From Leeuwenhoekiella polynyae (GTDB taxonomy: Bacteria; Bacteroidota; Bacteroidia; Flavobacteriales; Flavobacteriaceae), in assembly GCF_004104075.1 (NCBI RefSeq), contig NZ_QOVK01000001.1, positions 62,001 through 126,000 of the forward strand: 64,000 nucleotides of DNA. The letters are read 5' to 3'. The position numbers and the translations under genes are program-made. The notes beneath the pieces are model-generated. The model did not search any database. It saw only the letters and a list, made by a program, of their open reading frames with translations, and was not told the DNA's origin. Shown one piece after another: positions 1 through 8,839 of the stretch. Numbering within the stretch: the stretch's first letter is position 1; each line of letters begins with the position of its first letter.

Positions 1-2
1 AT

Positions 3-452
3 ACGGTTTCTGAGATCGACGAAGACCAATTGGCTACAACTTTTGAGACCAATATTTATCCGTATTTTTTCTTTACCAAGGCATTAGAAAGTCAGTTTGA
101 AAGTGGAGACTGTGTGATCAATTCCACTTCGGTAACCGCATACAGAGGTTCATCGCACCTGCTGGATTATAGCAGTACCAAAGGAGCTATCACAACCTTT
201 ACCCGTTCCCTGAGTAAAATGTGGGCACCCAAAAATATTCGCGTCAATGGCGTGGCTCCGGGGCCGATCTGGACGCCGTTAATCCCGGCAACCTTTGATG
301 AGGTATCAGATTTTGGTCAGGACGTGCCTTTGGGCAGAGCCGGGCAACCCAGTGAAGTTGCGCCCGCTTATGTATTTCTGGCATCAGAAGACAGCAGCTA
401 TATAACCGGACAGGTTATTCATGTGAATGGGGGAGAAGTGGTAGGAGCTTAA
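3..452 (+). CDS. SDR family oxidoreductase, C-terminal part (5' end outside window)
   Basis: The reading frame is open from the first bases of the window, so the gene starts upstream and only about 149 C-terminal residues are seen. It is a short-chain dehydrogenase/reductase with a Rossmann fold: the catalytic serine lies in INSTSVTAY, the catalytic Tyr-Lys pair is the YSSTK motif, and the family Asn occurs in FETNIYPYFF. The usual PG-ATP-like segment (VAPGPIWTPL) and the C-terminal SSYITGQVIHVNGG signature are intact. The nucleotide-binding TGxxxGxG motif would be in the missing part. The sequence resembles the general-stress or YghA-like subgroup, but the substrate cannot be told. A strong hairpin terminator follows directly. 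Confidence 0.93.
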   Translation, partial: TVSEIDEDQLATTFETNIYPYFFFTKALESQFESGDCVINSTSVTAYRGSSHLLDYSSTKGAITTFTRSLSKMWAPKNIRVNGVAPGPIWTPLIPATFDEVSDFGQDVPLGRAGQPSEVAPAYVFLASEDSSYITGQVIHVNGGEVVGA

Positions 453-487
453 CATCAAATCCCATTTATTATTTTAAATTATGTTTT

Positions 488-531
488 AAGTATCCCGTTT
501 GCATACAACAGCAAACGGGATACTTCTTTTT
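488..531 (+). terminator. Rho-independent terminator after the SDR gene
   Basis: A perfect 15-bp inverted repeat (AAGTATCCCGTTTGC at 488-502 with its complement at 511-525) encloses an 8-nt loop and is followed by a T-rich stretch. It lies 35 bp after the SDR stop codon and ends that transcript. Confidence 0.9.
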
Positions 532-755
532 ATACCTCAACAAATCGTTGAAAAAAGATTCTTTAAAACCAATTTATTTTAAAAATTTGTATTTATTTGA
601 ATATTTAATCAATTGTTTTTAAGTATTTTACACTGTAGTTTTTAAGTTTTACCCCAAGTCGTTTATTTGAGTTAGAAGTCTTTATACACGTATTCAATCT
701 TGAATTTTTGCAATACTATTTTAATCAACCAACTAAAAAGTTTAAGAGAATCGAT
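532..755 (+). other. AT-rich non-coding leader region of the histidine kinase gene
   Basis: This stretch is very AT-rich and has no convincing open frame. It must carry the promoter of the kinase gene. A loose -7-like sequence (GAATTTTTG, near 702-710) is present but does not match TAnnTTTG well, so no promoter is assigned. Confidence 0.4.
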
Positions 756-1886
756 ATGAACGATATTGCTAAGTTAATTGAGAATAATAACGACACCATT
801 ATTAACATGTGGGAAGAAAAGGTTATCAAAGAAATTGAGGTTTCTAAAAATACCAAAAGCTTAGTCTTGAGGAATCAACTTCCGCATCTGCTGAATGATA
901 TCGCAGTTATATTAGAGGGACAGGATGATCTTATCAATATAAAAAATGAGGAAAGTTATAAAGGCATCTTAACGAATAGTGAAGACCATGGAAGGCATAG
1001 AGCAACTACACTTAATTACACCATAGCTAGTATATTAGAAGAATATGTAGTTTTTAATGAGGTGATCACAGCATTTTTGAGAGAGCGAAATTCATATGAT
1101 GTAAATGTAGGTTTAGTTCTGCATTATGTAATTCAAACTGCAATGGTTCAATCTGCTCGATCTTTTAGTGATTCTATTAATGACATGAAAGAAAAGTTGA
1201 TAAGCATGCTTGCACATGATATTAGGAACCCCCTTTCAGCAGCAAAAGTAGCACTAGAAATGCTTAAAACAGAAACCGATATCAATGAAATTCATGAAGT
1301 TTCTAAAATGACAGCAACCAGTCTGGATTTTTCTTTAAAACTAATTGAAGGCCTGCTAGATGCAATCACTATAGAAGCTGGAGAAGGTATAACGCTCAAT
1401 TTTAAAGAATGTGATTTACTGAAAGATATACGGTGGGTAGTTGAGGAGACCCGATTGATATTTCCGAATACGATTATTGAAAATTTTCATGCTTCACAAA
1501 TTATTGGGGTCTTTGATGGTATGGCCATACGAAGAATTTTAGAAAACTTAATCACCAATGCTGTAAAATACGGAACTAGTAAAGAACGCATAACGATAGC
1601 TGTTAGTGATTTAGGAGATCAAACGCGTATAAGTGTTCATAATTTTGGAGAACCTATACCAGAGCACAAACAAGATGAGATTTTTGATTATCTAAAGTCG
1701 AATAAGCGTGTAAAAAAAGAAGGGATTAAAAGTTGGGGCTTAGGTCTTAGCCTGGTTAAAACTGTAACAGAAGCTCATGGCGGAACTGTAAAAGTTTTGA
1801 GCAATGAAGAACTGGGTACTGAATTTCAAATAACCCTCTTAAAGAATATCAGTAAATCGGGTAAGATAAAAACACAACTATCCTGA
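756..1886 (+). CDS. Sensor histidine kinase with RsbRD-like N-terminal sensor domain
   Basis: A 376-residue two-component kinase without a signal peptide or clear membrane segment, so probably cytoplasmic. Residues 1-140 form an all-helical N-terminal region like the RsbRD-type sensor domain (it opens with MNDIAKLIENNNDTI). The HisKA dimerisation domain has the phospho-accepting His154 in MLAHDIRNPLS. The ATPase domain has an N box (ILENLITNAVKYG, around 261-273) and a G box (SWGLGLSLVK, around 326-335). The ATG at 756 is chosen; an in-frame TTG at 708 would add 16 poorly structured residues. No response regulator is adjacent, so its partner is elsewhere. It ends at a terminator shared with the convergent catalase gene. 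The signal is unknown. Confidence 0.9.
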   Translation: MNDIAKLIENNNDTIINMWEEKVIKEIEVSKNTKSLVLRNQLPHLLNDIAVILEGQDDLINIKNEESYKGILTNSEDHGRHRATTLNYTIASILEEYVVFNEVITAFLRERNSYDVNVGLVLHYVIQTAMVQSARSFSDSINDMKEKLISMLAHDIRNPLSAAKVALEMLKTETDINEIHEVSKMTATSLDFSLKLIEGLLDAITIEAGEGITLNFKECDLLKDIRWVVEETRLIFPNTIIENFHASQIIGVFDGMAIRRILENLITNAVKYGTSKERITIAVSDLGDQTRISVHNFGEPIPEHKQDEIFDYLKSNKRVKKEGIKSWGLGLSLVKTVTEAHGGTVKVLSNEELGTEFQITLLKNISKSGKIKTQLS

Positions 1887-1904
1887 AACTGAAACCCTTT
1901 TTCT

Positions 1905-1944
1905 TTAAAAAAATAACCCAAAGCGGATACTGCTTTGGGTTATT
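1905..1944. terminator. Bidirectional terminator between kinase and catalase genes
   Basis: A perfect 13-bp stem (AATAACCCAAAGC at 1912-1924 with its complement at 1932-1944) has a 7-nt loop. On the minus strand it is followed by TTTTT, fitting the end of the catalase transcript that stops at 1965; it also lies 26 bp after the kinase stop and can serve both convergent genes. Confidence 0.85.
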
Positions 1945-1964
1945 GCTTAAAAAAGTATTTAATT

Positions 1965-4103
1965 CTATACCGGTATTGAGGAAGCAGTCTCCATACGGTC
2001 CCAGTTTCGATGCTGTTTAATGGCATCAATAAAATCCTGGGCTTTTGCATCTACAAATACAGCTTTATCTTTCGTGTAATTTTTGATATAACTTTCTTTG
2101 AGTAGTTCTTCTCCAGCTCCTAATACAGCTATGGCTTTGCAATGTTTAAAAGCTTCACTGATAAACTTAGCATATTTGCCTTTCTTTAAAAGGCTTTTAA
2201 CCGATTTCTCACCTCCCGGAACCAAAATGGCATCAAACAATACACTTTCGGTGGTCATGATCGCAGCAGCAACTTTATGTTCCATATCCTGATCGCAGGT
2301 AATACTACCTCCGTGAGGTGCCACAATTTTAACAACAGCACCTGCTTTTTCTAAGGCAGCTTTATACGGTTTAAAACTTTCCATCTCAAAACCATCTGCA
2401 GCCAGTACCGCGATCTGGCGGGTAGCAATGCTGTCAAATTTGGTCTTTGCCTGACTCAAGGCATTGTCTTTTTTCAGATAGTCTTTTTTAGGTTGAGGCT
2501 GAAACTTTTCAACATCAGCATCAGCACCTATGGCCTGGTTTACAGGCTGCTCAATCTTTTTAGGGATTTTTAAACCGAGGCCGTCTGCAACTTTAGTGGC
2601 CAGGTTTTCATCTATCTGATTGATGATCCAAAGCATGCGCTCTTGAATGTCCTGATGGTTGCATTTACCCAATTCAAACGTATACGCATCTGCTACGTGC
2701 TCTTGTTCCCAAGGAGCCAGACTGCGGTAAAATAATGCAGGTTGTGAAAAGTGATCGCTAAAGCTCTCGCTGCGTGAGCGTATTTTATGCGCGTCTATAC
2801 GTTCTTCGTGATGCGTAAAACCGCCCTCGGCCATTTTAGCCAAATGCGGACAACCCATACTTAGGGAGTTGGGGAAATAAGCCGTTTGTCCTTTAGGGAT
2901 TTCCGTCTGCATATGTCCGTCTCGCTGGTTGTTATGACTGGGTACTACCGGTCTGTTGATGGGGATCTGGTGAAAATTAGGGCTGCCCAAACGCGACAAT
3001 TGCGTATCGCGGTAGGAGAATAACCTTCCTTGTAAAAGCGGGTCGTTCGTAAAATCAATTCCCGGGACGATATGTCCCGGTAAAAAAGCAACCTGTTCGG
3101 TTTCTGCAAAGAAATTTTCAGGGTTTTTATTCAAGGTCATTTTACCGATGATCTCTACAGGCACTAGTTCTTCTGGAATTAGCTTCGTAGGATCAAGCAG
3201 GTCAAAATCGTATTTATGTTCGTCTTCTTCTGCGACCACCTGAATACCAAATTCCCACTCGGGATATTGACCGGCTTCAATAGCGTCCCACAGATCTCTG
3301 CGGTGAAAGTCAGAATCGGCACCATTGATCTTTACTGCTTCATCCCAGGTAACCGAATGCACACCCAATACCGGTTTCCAATGGAATTTTACGAAGTGTG
3401 ATTTCCCTTCCTTATTTATAAAACGAAAGGTGTGAATCCCAAAACCTTCCATCATACGGAAGCTACGCGGAATACCACGGTCGCTCATCACCCAGATGTG
3501 GTTGTGCAGGGTTTCGGTAGCACGAGAAACAAAATCGTAAAAGGTATCGTGTGCAGAAGCCGCCTGCGGGATCTCGTTATTCGGTTCGGGTTTAACCGAG
3601 TGAATGAGGTCTGGAAATTTCATCGCATCCTGAATAAAAAAGACAGGCATATTGTTTCCTACCAGATCCCAGGTACCTTCTTCAGTATAAAACTTTACGG
3701 CAAAACCGCGTACGTCCCGAGCTAAATCTGGAGAGCCTTTAGAACCCGCAACGGTAGAAAAACGTACAAATACCGGGGTCTTGCGTTGTGTGTCTGTAAA
3801 GAGTCCGGCTTTCGTATACTTTTCAATACTCTCATACAATTCAAAATATCCGTGCGCTCCACTTCCTCGAGCGTGAACGATGCGTTCTGGAATGCGCTCA
3901 TGGTCAAAGCTGGTGATCTTTTCGCGTAGCAAAAAATCTTCAAGCAACGTGGCGCCGCGTTCACCGGCTTTTAAGGAGTTGTTGGTGTCGTTTACTTTGA
4001 GACCCTGATTGGTTGTAAGGTTTTTATCTGTAAAATCTTTGGTACTGTCAGCAAGCTGATCGATCTTTTTAGAAGTTGGTTTACTTTTATTTTCTTTAGC
4101 CAT
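1965..4103 (-). CDS. katE: Large-subunit catalase (HPII type, KatE-like)
   Basis: A 712-residue clade II catalase that breaks down hydrogen peroxide to water and oxygen in the cytoplasm. The distal His77 lies in RIVHARGSGAHG, Asn150-151 in DLVGNNMPVFF, and the proximal heme-binding Tyr364 in RLFSYRDTQ. Roughly residues 558-712 form the extra flavodoxin/DJ-1-like (class I amidotransferase-like) domain typical of large catalases, starting at RQIAVLAADGFEMES. The ATG at 4103 (MAKENKSK) is chosen because the longer frame from 4166 adds a hydrophobic stretch that family members lack. The N-terminal extension of about 50 polar residues is also usual for this clade. It is a single-gene transcript ending at the shared terminator. 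Confidence 0.95.
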   Translation of the reverse strand: MAKENKSKPTSKKIDQLADSTKDFTDKNLTTNQGLKVNDTNNSLKAGERGATLLEDFLLREKITSFDHERIPERIVHARGSGAHGYFELYESIEKYTKAGLFTDTQRKTPVFVRFSTVAGSKGSPDLARDVRGFAVKFYTEEGTWDLVGNNMPVFFIQDAMKFPDLIHSVKPEPNNEIPQAASAHDTFYDFVSRATETLHNHIWVMSDRGIPRSFRMMEGFGIHTFRFINKEGKSHFVKFHWKPVLGVHSVTWDEAVKINGADSDFHRRDLWDAIEAGQYPEWEFGIQVVAEEDEHKYDFDLLDPTKLIPEELVPVEIIGKMTLNKNPENFFAETEQVAFLPGHIVPGIDFTNDPLLQGRLFSYRDTQLSRLGSPNFHQIPINRPVVPSHNNQRDGHMQTEIPKGQTAYFPNSLSMGCPHLAKMAEGGFTHHEERIDAHKIRSRSESFSDHFSQPALFYRSLAPWEQEHVADAYTFELGKCNHQDIQERMLWIINQIDENLATKVADGLGLKIPKKIEQPVNQAIGADADVEKFQPQPKKDYLKKDNALSQAKTKFDSIATRQIAVLAADGFEMESFKPYKAALEKAGAVVKIVAPHGGSITCDQDMEHKVAAAIMTTESVLFDAILVPGGEKSVKSLLKKGKYAKFISEAFKHCKAIAVLGAGEELLKESYIKNYTKDKAVFVDAKAQDFIDAIKQHRNWDRMETASSIPV

Positions 4104-4268
4104 TATGCGAAGACTTTTGGTTAGTATATTTTCTAAAATTAGGTTGAAAACACACCAAATGGTCAAAATAAAGGTTAAAGTATATCTATAGATAAATTAA
4201 AATTATCTTAAATAATAGCTTAGAGCGCTGTAGGAGGTATAAATAGATCAAACCATGCGGAATGCGTT

Positions 4269-4676
4269 TTAGTAGGTACATAGTGCTGCTGTGGCAAAAA
4301 CGATATGCGCTGCTATTAGGTTTACATAGTACCAGGAGACATTGAGTTTATGAGGATAGTGGGTCATTTTAAAAAGGATCCCCCACATTACAATACCCAA
4401 AACACCTTCTAAGAATCCATATATTAAAATTGTAGTGATCAATGAAAGTGGATAAAGATCATTAAGGAAAATGAGTAAATACATAAAACCAATTCCTGTT
4501 AAATAATGAGTTACCCACCCCAGTGGATTGCGCCATCCTCTTTTTTTAAAGAGCAACACATTCAACCAATACGGTTCAATCAAATTCTGCGCGAGTATTT
4601 TGCTGAGGATACAACTAAATGCGGTCATCAAGACGGTGCTCAAAAGCGCAATACCCAATATTAAAAGGACATCCAT
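4269..4676 (-). CDS. Hypothetical four-helix membrane protein
   Basis: A 135-residue protein with about four hydrophobic segments: 3-25 (VLLILGIALLSTVLMTAFSC), around 55-73, 77-98 and 112-133. I do not recognise a characterised family. It is the last gene of a minus-strand group, 15 bp after the preceding membrane protein gene, and may be co-transcribed with it. The sequence gives no catalytic motif, so a function cannot be stated. Confidence 0.7.
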   Translation of the reverse strand: MDVLLILGIALLSTVLMTAFSCILSKILAQNLIEPYWLNVLLFKKRGWRNPLGWVTHYLTGIGFMYLLIFLNDLYPLSLITTILIYGFLEGVLGIVMWGILFKMTHYPHKLNVSWYYVNLIAAHIVFATAALCTY

Positions 4677-4691
4677 AGGTTAGTATTTTGT

Positions 4692-5252
4692 TTAGTTCTT
4701 TTCTTCTTCTTCTTCTTCTTCTTCTTCTTCAATCTCTTCTTCGGAAATCAAGTAATGGTCTTTACCCAGGCCAACGATTGAAATGATATTTGTTACTGTA
4801 CTGTATAGCAACAGTACTACCGTAACCATCATTCCACTAATTAAAGAAGAGAAAAAGAGCGTGATCCAGTATAAATACTTAAACCAAGAGGTGGGTACTT
4901 CTTCAGATTCTGTAATGGGAATGTTGAACATCTGAAATAAAACTAAGGCGGTGATGAAAAGTACCGTGTCTATTTTGGCAATGTTAGAAACCTGAATATA
5001 ATGCGCTTTTTTAAGGGTAGACTTTGAACTGGTACTGATTCCCAGAAGGGTTAGTAATAAAGTTAGAATGGTAGCAGAACCTAATACAATGGTATTGCAT
5101 AGCATATTCACTCCGGATAAGGAAGCTTCAATGAGTTCTTTCGCTTTATAGCCACTCACGTTACCCAACAGGAAGATACCGATCAGTAAAAAAAGAAAGG
5201 TTAGGAGTCCGCCAAATATGGATCGTTTATTTGTTGTAAAAAAATCGTTCAT
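4692..5252 (-). CDS. Hypothetical four-helix membrane protein with poly-glutamate tail
   Basis: A 186-residue protein with four predicted membrane helices (about 13-33, 48-70, 92-110 and 128-150) and a strongly acidic C-terminus made almost only of glutamate. The tail is encoded by an uninterrupted run of ten GAA codons, a trinucleotide repeat that could change length by slippage without changing frame. No known family is recognised. Its ATG at 5252 is 124 bp downstream of the SemiSWEET gene stop, so it may have its own promoter or be the distal part of the same unit. Confidence 0.7.
   Translation of the reverse strand: MNDFFTTNKRSIFGGLLTFLFLLIGIFLLGNVSGYKAKELIEASLSGVNMLCNTIVLGSATILTLLLTLLGISTSSKSTLKKAHYIQVSNIAKIDTVLFITALVLFQMFNIPITESEEVPTSWFKYLYWITLFFSSLISGMMVTVVLLLYSTVTNIISIVGLGKDHYLISEEEIEEEEEEEEEEKN
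4701..4730. repeat. Trinucleotide microsatellite (TTC)10
   Basis: Ten perfect tandem TTC units, read as GAA on the coding minus strand, encode the glutamate tail of the membrane protein at 4692-5252. Length changes would stay in frame. Confidence 0.97.
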
Positions 5253-5376
5253 AGGTGTTCTTAATGGATTGGTATTTTATTGGATGATCAAGCGTTAAGC
5301 AGTTTCTTTTTAATCCTCTTCGGGCTTGCCTTAAGGCGGTTGCTCAAGAGGTAGAAACAGATTGGGTTGCTAAAAC

Positions 5377-5640
5377 TTATTTTGGAGGGGGCTTACTATA
5401 TGCCAGTTTGGTATACACCATGATGCTGTTAAAAAGAAAAGAGAGTCCGTTTGTGATGATGATGGGCCAGTCTTCTTTGAATATCCCATAAATCGTCCAG
5501 GAGCCCACACCGATCAACAGGCAGATAAACATCCACAGTGAGATGTCTTCAGCCGATCTTGTTTGTATAACCTTAAACACCTGGGGTAGTACAGCCAGCG
5601 TTGTAAATATACTCGCGATAACTCCTATTGCTGTTTCCAT
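5377..5640 (-). CDS. SemiSWEET-family (PQ-loop, MtN3-like) transporter
   Basis: An 87-residue three-helix protein. It has the hallmark start of bacterial SemiSWEETs: a first helix ending in LAVLPQVFKVIQTRSAEDIS (PQ at residues 19-20), a second helix LLIGVGSWTIYG, and a third helix beginning PIIITNGLSFLFN. Known members form dimers that pass sugars across the inner membrane; the substrate here need not be a sugar. It lies 11 bp after the Y4yA-type decarboxylase stop, so it is very likely co-transcribed and could export or import the product or substrate of that pathway. Confidence 0.9.
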   Translation of the reverse strand: METAIGVIASIFTTLAVLPQVFKVIQTRSAEDISLWMFICLLIGVGSWTIYGIFKEDWPIIITNGLSFLFNSIMVYTKLAYSKPPPK

Positions 5641-5651
5641 GATATTTAAGA

Positions 5652-7079
5652 TTATAATTCTTCTTCTATAGTATCTATAGAGAAGGTTTTTGGGTTATTG
5701 GTCAGGCTTAAATTTTTTGCTCGTTCAAACAAATGCGCTTCCGTTTCAAAGAAGTGCATCATATAGCCTGCTGTATTTACAAACAGTACGGTATCACCTA
5801 TCTCGGGGAGTTGAGGTAAGCTGATTTTACGTTTTAAAAGTACATCTCGCTCCAGGCAATACGCTCCTGTAAAATATACCGCTACGGCTTCTGAATCAGC
5901 ATTTGGGTTTTTATAACTTATAAAAGGGTCAAGGAGGAAGTCGGCGCTTGAGCTTTTGAGTTGCGACATATTCATTTCAAGACCTATAAGGTGGTTGCCT
6001 CTGGCATCTACTTTACGGTGTGCCACGCGTGCAAGAGTGATTCCTACCTGGTTGAGCAAGCTACGACCCGGCTCCAGACGTAATTCGATACCTTTTTGTT
6101 TAAGACGTTGCGCCACTGTTTTATTTTCGGTATTGGTGGTTTCTAAAATCTCTTTGAGGAAACTTGCTTTAGAATTTTCATTAAAATAAGGGTAGGTAGC
6201 CAGATCGCCTTCCAGGTGCCCATCTCTATTGCGATACCCCAAACCGTCGTTGTTATACGTTATGGGATCGTGTTTTTCTAACACCGCCTGCTTGAGCGTG
6301 TCTTTAAACCTATTCCATTCCTGTTGCGATTGCAGGTAATTCATCAGAATTCCGCCTCCTATATCTATAAAAGATATGGGAAAGTTTACATGCTGTAATT
6401 TAGCTATAATATCCAGAGTCTGGTGTAAGGCTTCTCCGCGCTGGGCTGTACTGTATCCGTCCAGATGAAAATGAAAACCTTCCACGCTAAGTTGTTCATG
6501 AGTATCGGGATTTTTGAAATAGGCTTCTAGAATTGGGATTACAGCATCTACGTCAAAACCAAATCGGCTGAAAAGTTTAGCTTCCTGATGTTTAAATCCT
6601 GAAATACGGATACCTATTTTGGCAGTTTGGTTCAAAGATTTTGCAATAGCTCTAACCTGATCCAGTTCATCTTTGTTGTCAATTATCAACAGCACTTTAT
6701 TCTTCACAGCCAGCTCCAGAAGTGCTTTATTTTTGATCGCGGCGGTGGAGATGAGTTGTTTAGGATTTACATCAAGATCCAGACATTGTTGAAGTTCCGG
6801 TAAACTTGCAGTGTCTATTCCAATTCCGACTTCAACAGCTGCAGGAATCAAGTTTTTAAACTTATTGGCTTTCCGCGCAAAAAAGAGTTGGTATTTAAAA
6901 CCGTAGGTGTCTAATATGCTTTTATATTCGGCAATATTATCTTGAAAAGCACCTAAATGATGCAGGTTAACAGGCGAGTTATAGGTTTCCAATACTGCTT
7001 CCTGCAGTTTAAAATCCTCCATGATGCTATGCATCCAGGGAGAAGTAATGGGCTTTAAAGGAGGTAAATTAGTATTCAT
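5652..7079 (-). CDS. Y4yA-like fold-III PLP-dependent decarboxylase
   Basis: A 475-residue enzyme of the ornithine/diaminopimelate decarboxylase class (alanine racemase-fold barrel plus beta-sandwich). The PLP Schiff-base lysine is Lys70 in FFARKANKF; other landmarks are GFHFHLDGY, the phosphate-binding FIDIGGGIL, the substrate Arg segment LEPGRSLLNQ and the C-terminal GAYCLERD. The length and the ARKANK motif fit the Y4yA branch rather than true LysA. It begins 2 bp after the stop of the FAD/NAD(P)-binding protein gene and follows the SbnA-like gene, a trio also known, from memory, beside siderophore synthetase genes in rhizobia. It probably decarboxylates an amino-acid conjugate made by the two upstream enzymes, which is an inference. 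Confidence 0.85.
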   Translation of the reverse strand: MNTNLPPLKPITSPWMHSIMEDFKLQEAVLETYNSPVNLHHLGAFQDNIAEYKSILDTYGFKYQLFFARKANKFKNLIPAAVEVGIGIDTASLPELQQCLDLDVNPKQLISTAAIKNKALLELAVKNKVLLIIDNKDELDQVRAIAKSLNQTAKIGIRISGFKHQEAKLFSRFGFDVDAVIPILEAYFKNPDTHEQLSVEGFHFHLDGYSTAQRGEALHQTLDIIAKLQHVNFPISFIDIGGGILMNYLQSQQEWNRFKDTLKQAVLEKHDPITYNNDGLGYRNRDGHLEGDLATYPYFNENSKASFLKEILETTNTENKTVAQRLKQKGIELRLEPGRSLLNQVGITLARVAHRKVDARGNHLIGLEMNMSQLKSSSADFLLDPFISYKNPNADSEAVAVYFTGAYCLERDVLLKRKISLPQLPEIGDTVLFVNTAGYMMHFFETEAHLFERAKNLSLTNNPKTFSIDTIEEEL

Positions 7080-7081
7080 AA

Positions 7082-8839
7082 TTAGGTTGTAAGAGCAGTT
7101 TTAGATTGAATGTATTGAACGACCGTATTTTTAGCCCACATACTGGCGGTATCATTATGCTTACGGGAAAGGGTGTCATTATCAAATAAGGCACCTTCTG
7201 TAGGAGTACCGTATAAAACCATGTTTTTTTCGATAGCCCCTGATGCATCTACCGGATGTCCTTGCCGGGTACATTTAACTTCAACAGCATTCAGATTTGC
7301 CGTATGTGAAAAAAGAGCAGGCCCAGCAATCGGGTTAAAGAGTACTGCGGCTTCCTTAGAAAAACCACGGGGAAGCCGGGCATCTAGTACATAGTCCATT
7401 TCTATTTTTTGAGTTTTAGTTTGCAGGTAACAGGCATCCCGTTTTTCAATTAACTGTGGACTTTTTGCATAGGAAAATTCAAGAATTCCTGCTTGCATTA
7501 AAGCTAGCATTTTTTGAATATTTTGAACCGGAGGGCCATAAGCAACCCGGTTAAAAAGTCCGAAATACTTATTTTGAAAGATTGATCTAGAAGCAGGAGT
7601 TAATACATTAGCGCTGTACAAGCGGTTAAAATCCTCAGCTGCAAAACGCCAAGCTGCAACGGCTGCCGCATATGGGCTCTCCTTTTTTTCAGACTCATTG
7701 ATCCAGAATTCCCAAAAGTTTTTGACTGCTTGTTGCAAATTACTTTCAGGATTTAATTTAGGGTATAAAATGCTTTGAGCTTTAAATTGATTGACTTTTG
7801 GAAAGCGCTTATGAAAGTCTTTTTGCACGTTACGAAAATGTTCGATACTTACTGAAGGAGTATATTCGTAGTGGTAGTGCTTAAATAGTCTATGATAATA
7901 TTCAGCTTCAATATCCACTTTGAGTATTGGAAGAACTTGTTTTTCAAAATCTAGTATCCGTTTATTTTTTAAAGTATCTTCAACAAGATGCTTAAGAAAA
8001 AAACTGGTTTGTTTTAGATTTATAGCAGCTACTCCTCGAGGGATGATAGGAATTCCAGATCTTGAAAAGGGCATTATTTTAAAGGGCTCAGTTCCACTTT
8101 TAATATACGAATAGCTTCCTGATTCTGATTTTTTGAACGCTCCGTCTCGTCCTTCGGTCAAACCCAGAATCGTATCAATAGCTGTAAGGCCTATGCCTTT
8201 GCACAACACTGTTGTTCCCGATTTTACAGGCGTTAGTTTTTTATCAAAAGGATAAACAAACGGAATCGTGTACTCACAATTAGAAGCGGTTTGGTAAGCA
8301 CTTGAAATAGCCGGACTATGACCTGTTGTGAGTAACAGTGTTTTAAAAGTGAGTCCCGCACCAGCACCAGTTGTAGTATCAATATAAAAACCGCTATCCC
8401 CTTTTTTAATTGCGGTTACCGTAGTAATGTGTTTTTTAATTTTTACTCTTGAGCTTCCAGCTTTGAGCAGTAGATTGAAATAATATTTCAGATAGCGACC
8501 TACAGCTGCCCGTGGTGCTATTTGCTTTTCTTCATATGAAATACTATTACCGGTAAACTTACTAACCCATTCACTGTATGAGCTCATGGGAATCATAGGA
8601 TCGCATTCGGTACGGGGAACAGATGAAATATATTTATTAGGGTAATTCATCAGGAGGTATTCCGGTTGGTTGATATCATAAACCCAGCCGGTAGCAAAAG
8701 CATCTGATTCATTAAAAAGATGGATGCACATCTCTGTATGATAGTCCAATTGATCAATCTCAGCCAAAAGCCTTTCAAACCCGTAAAAACCTTTAGGACC
8801 TAAACCAATAATCCCCACATTGAAAACGGAGGTGTCCAT
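7082..8839 (-). CDS. FAD/NAD(P)-binding protein (NAD_binding_9 type)
   Basis: A 585-residue protein whose N-terminus FNVGIIGLGPKGFYGFERLL is the dinucleotide-binding motif of the FAD/NAD(P)-binding family related to hydroxyacylglutathione- or N-hydroxylase-like flavoproteins. A second nucleotide-binding-like stretch, TVLCKGIGLTAIDTILGL, lies near residue 210, and the C-terminal third contains a conserved LDARLPRG segment. The start codon overlaps the stop of the cysteine synthase homologue by one base (TAATG), so translation is coupled. It is likely an oxidoreductase acting on the product of that enzyme. The exact reaction is not known. Confidence 0.78.
   Translation of the reverse strand: MDTSVFNVGIIGLGPKGFYGFERLLAEIDQLDYHTEMCIHLFNESDAFATGWVYDINQPEYLLMNYPNKYISSVPRTECDPMIPMSSYSEWVSKFTGNSISYEEKQIAPRAAVGRYLKYYFNLLLKAGSSRVKIKKHITTVTAIKKGDSGFYIDTTTGAGAGLTFKTLLLTTGHSPAISSAYQTASNCEYTIPFVYPFDKKLTPVKSGTTVLCKGIGLTAIDTILGLTEGRDGAFKKSESGSYSYIKSGTEPFKIMPFSRSGIPIIPRGVAAINLKQTSFFLKHLVEDTLKNKRILDFEKQVLPILKVDIEAEYYHRLFKHYHYEYTPSVSIEHFRNVQKDFHKRFPKVNQFKAQSILYPKLNPESNLQQAVKNFWEFWINESEKKESPYAAAVAAWRFAAEDFNRLYSANVLTPASRSIFQNKYFGLFNRVAYGPPVQNIQKMLALMQAGILEFSYAKSPQLIEKRDACYLQTKTQKIEMDYVLDARLPRGFSKEAAVLFNPIAGPALFSHTANLNAVEVKCTRQGHPVDASGAIEKNMVLYGTPTEGALFDNDTLSRKHNDTASMWAKNTVVQYIQSKTALTT

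Noticed and set aside
3216-3725. Plus-strand open frames inside the catalase gene
   Set aside because: They lie opposite a clear, complete catalase gene, have no family features and are shadows of its codon use.
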